Assembly: GCA_030431575.1 (NCBI GenBank) | Contig: JAUIIS010000012.1 | Location: 1 to 36,630 of the forward strand | Length of the DNA: 36,630 bases | Source of the DNA: Acidimicrobiia bacterium | GTDB taxonomy: Bacteria > Actinomycetota > Acidimicrobiia > Acidimicrobiales > UBA8592 | Direction of reading: 5' to 3' | In this document: in pieces, positions 23,793-31,157 of the stretch | Layout: each line of letters begins with the position of its first letter | Numbering within the stretch: position 1 is the first letter of the stretch | Translations under genes and position numbers: made by a program | Notes under the pieces: model-generated | Told to the model about the DNA's origin: nothing | Databases searched by the model: none | The model's input: only the letters and a program-made list of their open reading frames with translations

Positions 23793-24700
23793 GCAAGGGA
23801 TCATCACAAGGCCGTGGAGGCCGCAATCAGCGCCGTGGTGGCGGTGGCGGGCGTACCCCATCTGGGCGCGGGCCAACGGGGCGACCGTCGCGCGGTCGTG
23901 GCCAACGCGGCACCACCCCAATGCGCGGCGGCGGTGGCAGCGATCGACCCAAAGGCCCTGGTGGCGACCAGGTCGAGGGCCGTCACGCCGTGCGGGAGCT
24001 GTTGTTGGCCGGGACTCGCAAGACCCGAGAGGTTTTCTTTGCTGCTGATCTCGACCCGGCCCCCATCTTGGATCAGATCATCGACTTGGCCGACGAGCTG
24101 CATGTGGAGATCAAGGAGATCAGCCGCAACAAGTTCGAGGCCATGGCCCGCACCGACGCCCCGCAGGGCGTGCTGGCTAAAGCGGCGCCCTTGCCCGAGT
24201 TGGAACTAGAAGACCTGCTGCAACCAGTCGACGGCAAGCCACCGTTTTTGTTGGTGCTCGATGGCATCACCGATCCGGGCAACCTGGGCGCATTGTTGCG
24301 CACCGGCGAGTGCGCTGGTGTGAACGGCGTGGTCTTGCCACGGCACCGTGCGGCTCGGATTACTCCCACGGTCACCAAGGCCGCAGCCGGTGCCGTTGAG
24401 CATCTGCCGATTGCCACAGTGACCGGGATCCCGAAAGCCTTGGGCGACTTAGCGAGTCATGGCATCTGGACGGTTGGGCTCGATGTGGCTGCCGATACCA
24501 CGGTGTATGACATGCAGGTGGCCGACGGGCCCGTGGCGTTGGTCCTTGGGGCCGAGGGCAAGGGTCTTTCTCGCTTGGCACGTGAACGCTGCGACTTGGT
24601 GGTTACGATCCCGATCGTTGGGGTGCTCGACTCGTTGAACGTCAGCGCCGCAGCTGCGGTGGCATGCTTCGAGGTTGCCCGCCGACGCCTGGGCGCCTAG
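23789..24700 (+). CDS. rlmB: 23S rRNA (guanosine-2'-O-)-methyltransferase RlmB-like
   Basis: 303 aa. A SpoU-family (SPOUT) methyltransferase. An N-terminal extension of about 55 residues is extremely Arg/Gly-rich (RGG-like), which may bind RNA. The substrate-binding domain begins with VEGRHAVRELLLAG (about 58-71), then the SPOUT domain follows: LDGITDPGNLGALLRT, LVLGAEGKGLSRLARE and IPIVGVLDSLNVSAAAAVA. Actinobacterial homologues next to ispDF are annotated RlmB or TrmH-group; the exact modified nucleotide cannot be read from the sequence. ATG 23789 has GGAGG 4 nt upstream and overlaps the ispF stop. In-frame sequence upstream lies in ispF. Confidence 0.93.
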   Translation: MSKGSSQGRGGRNQRRGGGGGRTPSGRGPTGRPSRGRGQRGTTPMRGGGGSDRPKGPGGDQVEGRHAVRELLLAGTRKTREVFFAADLDPAPILDQIIDLADELHVEIKEISRNKFEAMARTDAPQGVLAKAAPLPELELEDLLQPVDGKPPFLLVLDGITDPGNLGALLRTGECAGVNGVVLPRHRAARITPTVTKAAAGAVEHLPIATVTGIPKALGDLASHGIWTVGLDVAADTTVYDMQVADGPVALVLGAEGKGLSRLARERCDLVVTIPIVGVLDSLNVSAAAAVACFEVARRRLGA

Positions 24701-24884
24701 CAGGCTGCTGAAACAACCCGCGCACGCCCGACCACGGCCCGCGCGTCCGCCGATGGGTCGTTTGACCTACTTGGTGATTTTTGCATCCGCGGACCACGTT
24801 CGCGACGCAAAAAGAATGGTTAAGAAGCCTTAGCCCGCGGTCCCTAATTGCCGATGGAATGCAACACTGAGCCAAGGTAAACCA

Positions 24885-24893
24885 GGACACTAG
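24885..24893. repeat. GGACACTAG copy upstream of the hydrolase pair
   Basis: GGACACTAG here equals the arms of the radA hairpin (21793-21801, 21816-21824) and the tilS promoter sequence (5542-5550). The 212 bp between rlmB and the hydrolase gene otherwise hold only an inverted TTTTTGC/GCAAAAA pair (24778-24784, 24807-24813) whose T and A tracts are in the wrong order for a terminator. Confidence 0.5.
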
Positions 24894-24912
24894 ACGAGTA
24901 GAACTGGGCGAC

Positions 24913-25992
24913 ATGGAACGGATCAACTGGCGGTATCTCGCACTCGGCGGCTTTGCGGTCGCGCTCATCGTTGGCGTAGCTATCTGGCGAAGTGGCGACT
25001 CTGACACCATCGTGGCTGGTGGCGAGAACCCGACGGTCGAGCCCGATCAGCCTGCGCAAGACACCGAAGAGCCGTCGGCGGAAACTATCGAGACGCCGAC
25101 GGGCACCGACAGCGACGCTGAGCAAGCAACTGATCCCTCCGCTGAGGCGATCGATCCCGAGACCGAGCCAGCTGATGTGACCCTAGAGCCCGCAACCGAT
25201 GAGGCTTCTAGCGGCGATGCCGAAGCCGGCGATGAAGAAGCGGGCGATGCCGGCGATGCTGGCGGACCGAGTCCGGGCCAGTCCACTTCGGCCCCGAACC
25301 CCAACCAGGATCCAAGCTGGTCTATGCGCTGCATCCTCTACATCCACGGCGCAGGTACTACCCCCGAGGCGCTGGGCGACGAGCAGTGGGAAGACGACCT
25401 GCTCTACCTCACCCCAGCTAGCCCCAACAACGAGTGGCCCCACTTCTGGCTCTACGATGGCCCACACAACTACGAGTTCGACCCAGACGACTCCACCGAA
25501 CCCTACGACAACCTCGTCAGCTACCTCACCGACTACCTCGACCAGAACCAGTGCGGTCCGGTCATGATGCACGGTGCCTCCAACGGTGGTGGCTTGGCCG
25601 CAAAGATCTACTGCAGCGGCGAAGACTTTGGCGGTCGCTTGTGGATGGCCATTGTCGACGACCCGGTGCCAGATGCCGGCGTGATTGGTTGTGCACCTTC
25701 GCCCGCGGTGCAGCGCTCGCTTTTCATCCACAGCACCGAGCTCGTCCAGTCCGCCGAAAGCTTTGTCGATAACCGCTGTAGCCAAACCGATGTCGTCGAG
25801 TACCCGTGGTACTGCCAAGACGACATTGGCTTCGACAAGGCAGAGTACGAGGCCCACATCGGCCAAGAGACTATTCTTGGCCGAGAAGAGCACGTTGCCA
25901 CCAACAACGACGAAACCAGCTTTTGGGTCAACGTGCACACCTGGTGGGCCACCATCGACCAGACCGCTTACAACCAGTCGGTCAGCCGCTAA
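24913..25992 (+). CDS. membrane-anchored alpha/beta-hydrolase-like protein
   Basis: 359 aa. One membrane anchor (about residues 8-25) is followed by an acidic Glu/Asp/Pro/Thr/Ala-rich linker (30-134) and a globular domain (135-359). The domain has alpha/beta-hydrolase features: a strand with ILYIHGAG (oxyanion-hole HGAG, 145-148), nucleophile elbow GASNGG with Ser223, and a late VHTWW with His342 as the probable catalytic His; the acid could be Asp249, Asp250 or Asp254, or lie near Glu276. Six Cys (140, 214, 234, 260, 289, 301) are all conserved in the next gene, suggesting three disulfides outside the cell. Substrate unknown; esterase or polymer-degrading activity is possible. Start ATG 24913 lacks a clear Shine-Dalgarno sequence. 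Confidence 0.75.
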   Translation: MERINWRYLALGGFAVALIVGVAIWRSGDSDTIVAGGENPTVEPDQPAQDTEEPSAETIETPTGTDSDAEQATDPSAEAIDPETEPADVTLEPATDEASSGDAEAGDEEAGDAGDAGGPSPGQSTSAPNPNQDPSWSMRCILYIHGAGTTPEALGDEQWEDDLLYLTPASPNNEWPHFWLYDGPHNYEFDPDDSTEPYDNLVSYLTDYLDQNQCGPVMMHGASNGGGLAAKIYCSGEDFGGRLWMAIVDDPVPDAGVIGCAPSPAVQRSLFIHSTELVQSAESFVDNRCSQTDVVEYPWYCQDDIGFDKAEYEAHIGQETILGREEHVATNNDETSFWVNVHTWWATIDQTAYNQSVSR

Positions 25993-26013
25993 CACAAGGA
26001 TTTGATCCACCCC

Positions 26014-27294
26014 ATGATGTCTCGTCCGCGCCCTTTTTCGGCCGTTGCCACCTTGGCGACTGTGGCCATGTTGAGTGCCGTTGTGGTTCTGACCACGCAG
26101 GCCACCCCAGCTGGTGCAGCCGCTACCTGTTTTGGTGAGCGCGTCACTATCAATGCCGTGCCGGGTCAAGTAACTCGGGGGACGAGTGGTCGAGACGTCA
26201 TCTCTGGAACTTCGGGGCCCGACCAGATCTATGGCCGCGGCGGCGCCGATCTTATTTGCGCCGGCGGTGGCAACGATCAGGTCTACGGAGGTGCCGGGGC
26301 CGACAGAATCAACCTGGGCAAAGGCAACGACTATGCCGAGGGCGGCAAGGGCGCTGACACCATCAATGGTCAAGGCGGCAGGGATCGCATCCAAGGCAAC
26401 GGCGGTGCCGACACCATTTCGGGTGGGGCTAAGGCCGACACAATCTGGGGCGGCAAGTCCCCAGATCGCGTGACGGGCAATGCCGGTAAAGACGTGCTCT
26501 ACGGCAACGGTGGGCGCGACATCATCGACGGTGGTAAGGGAAGCGATGCGTGCATAGGCGGCGCTGGTGCCGATGCTCGGTCTCGCTGCGAGCGAGCCAG
26601 CGCAACCCCTGGGCAGAACTCGGCTTGGACAATGCGCTGCATCCTGTACCTCCATGGTGCCGGTACCAGCCCGGGTCAGCTTTCGGACCAGCAATGGGAG
26701 CGCGACCTGCTCTACCTGCGACCCCCAAGCCCCAATAACGAGCCACCGCACTTCTGGCTGTACGACGGACCCCACAACTTCGCTCGAGACGTTGGCGACA
26801 CCAACAAGCCCTACAACGACATTGTCGACTACCTCACCGCTTACCTCAACCGGAACGAATGTGGCCCGGTCATGATGCACGGTGCCTCCAACGGTGGCGG
26901 CTTGGCCGCACGCATCTATTGCAGCGGCGAAGACTTTGGGGGTCGCCTGTGGATGGCCTTCATCGACGACCCGGTCCCAGATGCCGGTGTCATTGGCTGC
27001 TCGCCTTCGCCTGCAGTGCAGCGGTCGCTGTTTGTCCACAGCACCGAACTCGCCCAACAGGCAGAGACCTTTGTGAACAATCGGTGTAGCCGTACCGCGG
27101 CTCAATACGCCTGGTACTGCCAGGACGACATTGGTTTCGATGTCGACGAGTACGAGGCCCACATTGGCCAAGAGAGCTACTTGGCCCGAAACCTGCATTC
27201 CGATGCGAACCGCAACGACCTGAGTTTCTGGAGCCAGGTGCACAACTGGTGGGCCGATATCGACATGGGCGCCTACCGCGCCTACGTCGGTTGA
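26014..27294 (+). CDS. secreted RTX-repeat protein with the same alpha/beta-hydrolase-like domain
   Basis: 426 aa. A Sec signal peptide (about residues 1-36, ending near PAGAAA) is followed by RTX-type glycine- and aspartate-rich nonapeptide repeats (about 56-192; for example GGGNDQVYG, GGAGADRIN, GKGADTING), which bind calcium and fold outside the cell. The C-terminal domain (205-426) is a close copy of the neighbour's: LYLHGAG, GASNGGG with Ser292, VHNWW with His410 and the same six Cys. RTX arrays usually sit near the C-terminus of type I substrates; here they are N-terminal behind a Sec signal. The start could be ATG 26014 or 26017; AAGGA lies 13 nt upstream. Transcription probably continues from the preceding gene (21-bp gap). 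Confidence 0.8.
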   Translation: MMSRPRPFSAVATLATVAMLSAVVVLTTQATPAGAAATCFGERVTINAVPGQVTRGTSGRDVISGTSGPDQIYGRGGADLICAGGGNDQVYGGAGADRINLGKGNDYAEGGKGADTINGQGGRDRIQGNGGADTISGGAKADTIWGGKSPDRVTGNAGKDVLYGNGGRDIIDGGKGSDACIGGAGADARSRCERASATPGQNSAWTMRCILYLHGAGTSPGQLSDQQWERDLLYLRPPSPNNEPPHFWLYDGPHNFARDVGDTNKPYNDIVDYLTAYLNRNECGPVMMHGASNGGGLAARIYCSGEDFGGRLWMAFIDDPVPDAGVIGCSPSPAVQRSLFVHSTELAQQAETFVNNRCSRTAAQYAWYCQDDIGFDVDEYEAHIGQESYLARNLHSDANRNDLSFWSQVHNWWADIDMGAYRAYVG

Positions 27295-27453
27295 CCCAGG
27301 TTTTCCTGCTCCGACCCTGCAAGTCCATAGTTGGTGGGCACCCGTTCAATTCGACGTGTCTGCCCAATGCCTCGGCAAGCCACTAACCCATGGTCCGCTG
27401 GCGTTGCCCGACCGAGGCAAGAAATTGGTGCCTCACCGGGCCGCTGAGCGCCC
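27295..27453. other. intergenic region before tRNA-Thr
   Basis: No open reading frame with coding character is seen here. The stretch lies between the RTX gene stop and the tRNA promoter. Confidence 0.5.
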
Positions 27454-27459
27454 TAGAAT
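27454..27459 (+). promoter_or_regulatory. tRNA-Thr promoter -10
   Basis: TAGAAT ends 9 nt before the first base of the mature tRNA, a good position for a -10 box of a tRNA gene. Confidence 0.5.
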
Positions 27460-27468
27460 GGCCCCTTC

Positions 27469-27541
27469 GCCGGGTTAGCTCAGTTGGCAGAGCACTTCTC
27501 TTGTAAAGAAGATGTCGCGAGTTCGATTCTCGCACCCGGCT
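27469..27541 (+). tRNA. tRNA-Thr (anticodon TGT)
   Basis: A full cloverleaf can be drawn: acceptor stem GCCGGGT/ACCCGGC, D arm GCTC/GAGC, anticodon stem CTTCT/AGAAG with loop CTTGTAA giving anticodon TGT, and T arm GCGAG/CTCGC with TTCGATT loop. CCA is not encoded. Its 3' part from 27504 is the attachment site of the genomic island, which leaves this copy intact; the repeated 3' part recurs at 31988. Confidence 0.97.
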
Positions 27542-27544
27542 CTG
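27504..27544 (+). repeat. attachment site repeat, left copy (inside tRNA-Thr)
   Basis: These 41 bp, from the anticodon loop to 3 bp past the tRNA end, are identical to 31988-32028. With one mismatch the match extends three more bases upstream. Integration in tRNA 3' ends by tyrosine recombinases typically gives this arrangement. Confidence 0.95.
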
Positions 27545-27658
27545 TAAAACCCCAGTTCAGAGGCTATTTTATCTGATCCGATCGGCCTACTGCCTTGCTC
27601 GTTGAGTCACAGCAAGTCACACTGGAGTGTGTGTTGTCCCGGTACATGCTTGACATGT

Positions 27659-27728
27659 TGGCTCCGGTAGGTGGGTGACAGTTTCGGGACGGGTTCCGGT
27701 TCCTGGGCGACACTGGCTCCGGTAGGTG
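27659..27728. repeat. direct repeat TGGCTCCGGTAGGTG
   Basis: TGGCTCCGGTAGGTG occurs at 27659-27673 and 27714-27728, 55 bp apart. The 289 bp between the left attachment site and the lipoprotein gene contain no convincing gene. The surroundings (GGTACATGCTTGACA, GTGACAGTTTCGGGAC) have the look of insertion-sequence ends, perhaps IS481-like; this is a guess. They could also be recombinase arm sites of the island. Confidence 0.55.
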
Positions 27729-27833
27729 TGTTACACCCGCGGGTCGCTGCCTGGTGGTGCTGAGCCTTTTTCGTTGGTGATGACCCTGCACCCACCCAGC
27801 GACCTGGTCTGGTTGTGGGGCGGGGGCTCGCTA

Positions 27834-28589
27834 CTAGCTTCTGGCAGCCTCGCTAAGTGTTGCCTGCACATGTTGTATGGCCTCGTCACTAGTGATCTTC
27901 GAGAGGTCTATGCCCCACAGTCTTGGATTTGGCGTTTCGATCCATGACGTGGTGTCTGGTCCGAAGAAGATGAGCCCTTGAGAATGCAACGCATAGATCG
28001 GATCAGTGGAGCCTTCGGGTCTACCCCCGCCAGGATTCTTAAGGGCGGTGGGGTTCCAGTCCGATGAGTCCGTACCACCAAAGAACAACCTCGTTCCGAC
28101 CGGCACTGCAGCTGCGAAATCTTCAGCCGTCACGACGTCGGAGTGAAAGAACTCCAGGTACAACAAGCCGTCCTGTCCGACTGACCCGGCGTACAACTCG
28201 TCCGGTGCTACAACGAAGGTCGTATTGAACAGAGGCACTACGTCCTCTGCCTCAGGCTCGTCGGACCGGCCAGCAAGAACCTCGACCACAGACCCCGTTC
28301 CGACGAGGTCCAGTCCACTCACCAGAGCCGCGGGATCGTCAAAGATGACACCTTCGCTGAAACTGACAGAGCGGTGGATGGTTTCCCTGAGCTCAGAAAC
28401 CCCAGCGAGCGTGTCATCGCCCGTTGCCTCTTCCTCAGTCTGTTCGTGAGTGGCTTGTCGTGTGGTGGCCTCGGCGGGCGCTTCCGCCGCGGCCTCAGGT
28501 GGATCGGCTTCGGTGGAGCTTCCACAAGCCCCGAGCACAAGTGGTGCCGTCATCAGACTGAGGAGGACGTTTCTGCTCTTAGTGTTCAT
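27834..28589 (-). CDS. island lipoprotein, unknown function
   Basis: 251 aa. A lipoprotein signal with lipobox LGAC (NVLLSLMTAPLVLGACGSS, residues 7-25) is followed by an Ala/Glu/Thr-rich linker (about 26-65) and a soluble domain with no recognised family. AAAGGA lies about 11 nt before ATG 28589 on the minus strand, which decides this start over in-frame upstream codons. The gene begins 17 bp after the metalloprotease stop, so the two are very likely one transcript. It could be the protease's surface partner or inhibitor; this is inference from context only. Confidence 0.75.
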   Translation of the reverse strand: MNTKSRNVLLSLMTAPLVLGACGSSTEADPPEAAAEAPAEATTRQATHEQTEEEATGDDTLAGVSELRETIHRSVSFSEGVIFDDPAALVSGLDLVGTGSVVEVLAGRSDEPEAEDVVPLFNTTFVVAPDELYAGSVGQDGLLYLEFFHSDVVTAEDFAAAVPVGTRLFFGGTDSSDWNPTALKNPGGGRPEGSTDPIYALHSQGLIFFGPDTTSWIETPNPRLWGIDLSKITSDEAIQHVQATLSEAARS

Positions 28590-28606
28590 TATTGGGTGTC
28601 CTTTCA

Positions 28607-29284
28607 TCAGAACCAGTCGTTGAGATGGTCGAGGTGATGGTCTGAGTAGTAGTGATACGTGGCCGTCGAGATACTGCTTGCGCCGATCCATTGGTTGAGG
28701 CCACTACGCATGCAGTCCTGTTCGCCGTTCTGGCCCGTGACTGGGTGCGGGTCTGGTGGAGAGGTGTAGTGAGTCAAACCGACAGAGTGACCAGCCTCAT
28801 GGCACATGACCTTGTTGTAGCCGAAACCTCTGGATAGGGCATCAGTGCTGGATGAATCGGCGTAGACGCGAATCTGAGCAACGTCTATATCGGCGTAGTT
28901 CCGATCGCATCTCAGCCCGCTACTGTGCCAAACCGAGCATCCGGACAAGCCGACAGGTGTCCCGTTCAGATCTCGTTCGCCAAACACGATGTCGGTTTGG
29001 GCACCCCCGGAAAGGTCGCACGTCGAGTGGAACACGATGTTGGCATCGGATTCATCAACTGCGTCGTCCATTGTCTTATCGGCATTGTCCTCGAGATGTG
29101 CTGGCAACGTCGAGCCGTAGCAATAGTTGGCGTTGCTGCCATCTGGGTGCGGACCGGTGCCCGGGATGTTCACTGTTTGTGTGTCGCCCCAAGCGTCGCC
29201 CGACGCTGGGCCCGACATCACCGGCACGGTGACAACTGCCATCGCAAGGAGAGGTATCAGTCGGTGTCTCATCCATATCTTCAT
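28607..29284 (-). CDS. secreted metzincin-like zinc metalloprotease
   Basis: 225 aa. A Sec signal peptide (about residues 1-29) is followed by a small catalytic domain. The extended zinc motif HEAGHSVGLTH (HExxHxxGxxH) lies at about 162-172, and DCMRSG (about 190-195) has the Met expected of a Met-turn. Several Cys pairs suggest disulfides, fitting an exported enzyme. It does not match a named peptidase family clearly; the short length recalls snapalysin-like enzymes. GGGAG lies 7 nt before ATG 29284 on the minus strand. The lipoprotein gene follows after 17 bp. Confidence 0.85.
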   Translation of the reverse strand: MKIWMRHRLIPLLAMAVVTVPVMSGPASGDAWGDTQTVNIPGTGPHPDGSNANYCYGSTLPAHLEDNADKTMDDAVDESDANIVFHSTCDLSGGAQTDIVFGERDLNGTPVGLSGCSVWHSSGLRCDRNYADIDVAQIRVYADSSSTDALSRGFGYNKVMCHEAGHSVGLTHYTSPPDPHPVTGQNGEQDCMRSGLNQWIGASSISTATYHYYSDHHLDHLNDWF

Positions 29285-29375
29285 CAGTCATCTCCCGTTC
29301 TTTTTCTTAGATCTGATTGGAACGCTTGCTAGGCGGGCTTTCCACGCCATTTTCCCAACACCGGGCGATTCACTG

Positions 29376-29951
29376 TCAGTGGTCCGCAGCGAAACCCCAT
29401 CGTGTGGCAGCGACGATGGCTTCAAAGTGGTTTGCGAAGCCGAACCGGTCGCAAAGCTTCTTAAACCTTCGCTGCGTTTGGCGCCGCGAGAGCCCAAAGT
29501 CAAAGCCAGCGGATTCGATGCTTCGGGTGGTCAACAGTTTGAGCAGAGCAACATCCTCAGGGGTTAGGGCCGGGGGAGGGGTGGCTAGCTGGGTTGCGAG
29601 GGGTCTCAAAACCCTCAATGGGACACTGGCTGTTCCGTTTGCTATCGAGAGGATCGCCACTGCCTGGTTTTGTGCAGGAGTCGCTTCATCGATCACACCC
29701 CCGGCCCCCAGCGAGATCAGATGACGGTACTCATCAACCGTCGGGTCTGGCATAAGCACGATCACACAAATGTCCAAGGACGACGCCTCTTCGCCAGCGT
29801 TTCGCACTGTGAGCATTTGGGCTCGTGTAGTGACAAGCACCTTTGCCGCTTGGCTCTGAGTTGAAGGTGCACATACGGCCAGGCCCAGTTCTCGCAAGAG
29901 ACGATCACGAGCCTTGGCATCGATTGATTCATCCACAGTTACATCGATCAT
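29376..29951 (-). CDS. LuxR-like helix-turn-helix regulator with degenerate receiver-like domain
   Basis: 191 aa. The C-terminal part (about residues 125-190) has the form of a LuxR/NarL HTH: LTPEDVALLKLLTTRSIESA followed by LSRRQTQRRFKKLCDRFG and a final VAATRWGF. The N-terminal 110 residues look like a receiver fold (a strand with DICVIVLMPDP, then LISLGAGGVIDEAT), but a clear phosphoacceptor Asp pocket is not evident. ATG 29951 is preferred over 29981; GGTGG lies nearby upstream. It is 91 bp upstream of the metalloprotease on the same strand and may control the island's secreted proteins. Confidence 0.7.
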   Translation of the reverse strand: MIDVTVDESIDAKARDRLLRELGLAVCAPSTQSQAAKVLVTTRAQMLTVRNAGEEASSLDICVIVLMPDPTVDEYRHLISLGAGGVIDEATPAQNQAVAILSIANGTASVPLRVLRPLATQLATPPPALTPEDVALLKLLTTRSIESAGFDFGLSRRQTQRRFKKLCDRFGFANHFEAIVAATRWGFAADH

Positions 29952-30187
29952 TGAGACCCACCACCCGGGCCAGTGGGCCACCAGCGAACTTGACTACAGA
30001 CGCTCAGGACTTTCACGGATTCCCCCTACTCCTCGTTCCGAGCAGGTCGTACGTCATCGATGGGAGTTCTGCCTGCTCTTCTTATTGACGTATGAGGTTG
30101 GCTCCTGGTTCCTCACGTTTCTGACATTGGTCCGTTAGACCCCCCGATCGGACTTGTTGGAAGCACCCCGGACGTTCTTATAGGGCG

Positions 30188-30394
30188 TCAAGTCGTTTCT
30201 CGAGGTGGCGAGGTCGGCTCGGAGGTTCCTGCAACAGGATCATCAAGACTGGCTGGGCCACCGCTCACAGCGTCGGACTGCGCCGTCGCGCTCGTCGTTG
30301 AAACCGGCTCGTCGCCAGAACGCACGACCACCGCAACAATGGAGCCCACGCCAAGCACAGACATTGCTGCCGCTACGACCCAATACCTATTCAT
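30188..30394 (-). CDS. small anchored protein, 68 aa
   Basis: An N-terminal hydrophobic segment (about residues 4-24, YWVVAAAMSVLGVGSIVAVV) is followed by a Ser/Thr/Pro/Glu-rich tail of about 42 residues with no Cys. It would be a membrane-anchored extracytoplasmic peptide. GGGGAA lies about 9 nt before ATG 30394 on the minus strand. No family is recognised. It is the first of the four minus-strand island genes. The 236 bp between it and the regulator hold no recognised gene. Confidence 0.5.
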   Translation of the reverse strand: MNRYWVVAAAMSVLGVGSIVAVVVRSGDEPVSTTSATAQSDAVSGGPASLDDPVAGTSEPTSPPRETT

Positions 30395-30690
30395 GGCTGC
30401 GGATTCCCCAATCTGTCTGTGTGCGAGGTTTGACGTTCCACCCGATGATCTGGTTCCCGCACACCCAGACGAACCCTGTGCCAGCTGGGGATGAGTTCAG
30501 GCGATTGACCTTGACGTGCTCTCAAAGATCACGCCGTCCGCTCTGGTAGCTTGAGCTGGACTGAGCTCCGCGGCATCGATCAATTCGCCAACGCCTATCG
30601 AAGGGCATCCCCAGTAATGAAGCGGACCTTGATGGCAGTGGCCACGTTCCTTGGAAGTACCCCGGTTTCACGGACGGGTTGGTTTAGGGA
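30395..30690. other. gene-free stretch inside the island
   Basis: No open reading frame with coding character is seen on either strand. The sequence probably includes the promoter of the small anchored protein gene and IS debris. Confidence 0.5.
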
Positions 30691-30835
30691 TTATGCCGCA
30701 TTGGTGGTTTCGTAGTCGAGTGGGCTGAGGCCGTGGTTGTAGCTGTGGCGCCATTTGGGGTTGTACCAGGTTTCGATCCAGTCGAATATCGCGGTGGCGA
30801 GCTGGTCGGGTCTGCCCCTTGGTTGGTTGATGTTC
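30691..30835 (-). pseudogene. 3' remnant of an IS3-family transposase (orfB)
   Basis: On the minus strand this stretch reads DQLATAIFDWIETWYNPKWR, then HSYNHGLSPLDYETTNAA and a stop at 30691-30693. This is the conserved C-terminus of IS3-family OrfB, in which an Asn-Pro-x-x-x-His element precedes LSPxDYE. The remaining 5' part is missing. The upstream limit (about 30835) is approximate. It points opposite to the IS3 copy that follows and has a different C-terminal type, so it is probably a separate element. Confidence 0.8.
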
Positions 30836-30872
30836 CTGATTCGAGGCTTTGGTCTCGGCAAGGATGGACATC

Positions 30873-31157
30873 ATGGGAAAGCGATATCCGAAAGAGTTCC
30901 GCGATGACGTGGTGCGCTTAGCTCGTCAGGGCGACACGCAGTATTCGCAGTTGGCCGAAGATTTTGGGGTGTCGGAGGCCTCGATCTACAACTGGGTCAA
31001 GCAGGCCGACATCGATGACGGTGTCCGGCCAGGGTTGACCGAGGCCGAAGCCGAGGAGCTTCGCGAGGTGAAGAAGCGCAACCGGGTGCTCGAGGAAGAG
31101 AACCTGATCCTTCGCCGGGCTGCGGCGTTCTTCGCGAAAGACATCTCCCCAAAATGA
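30873..31157 (+). CDS. IS3-family transposase OrfA
   Basis: 94 aa. The HTH protein of an IS3-family element: GKRYPKEFRDDVVRLARQG, then QLAEDFGVSEASIYNWVKQA, and a leucine-zipper-like coiled coil (ELREVKKRNRVLEEENLILR). ATG 30873 has AAGGA 8 nt upstream; ATG 30864 is an alternative. The stop overlaps the orfB start in AAAATGA, which permits coupled translation or frameshifting to an OrfAB fusion. OrfA is complete, but its partner is truncated. Confidence 0.88.
   Translation: MGKRYPKEFRDDVVRLARQGDTQYSQLAEDFGVSEASIYNWVKQADIDDGVRPGLTEAEAEELREVKKRNRVLEEENLILRRAAAFFAKDISPK

Noticed and set aside
24778-24813. TTTTTGC/GCAAAAA inverted repeat after rlmB as a terminator
   Set aside because: The T-tract precedes and the A-tract follows the stem on both strands, the opposite of an intrinsic terminator.
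25183-27243. 686-codon open frame antisense to both hydrolase genes
   Set aside because: A by-product of high GC at third codon positions; the sense strand encodes signal peptides, RTX repeats and a conserved catalytic domain.
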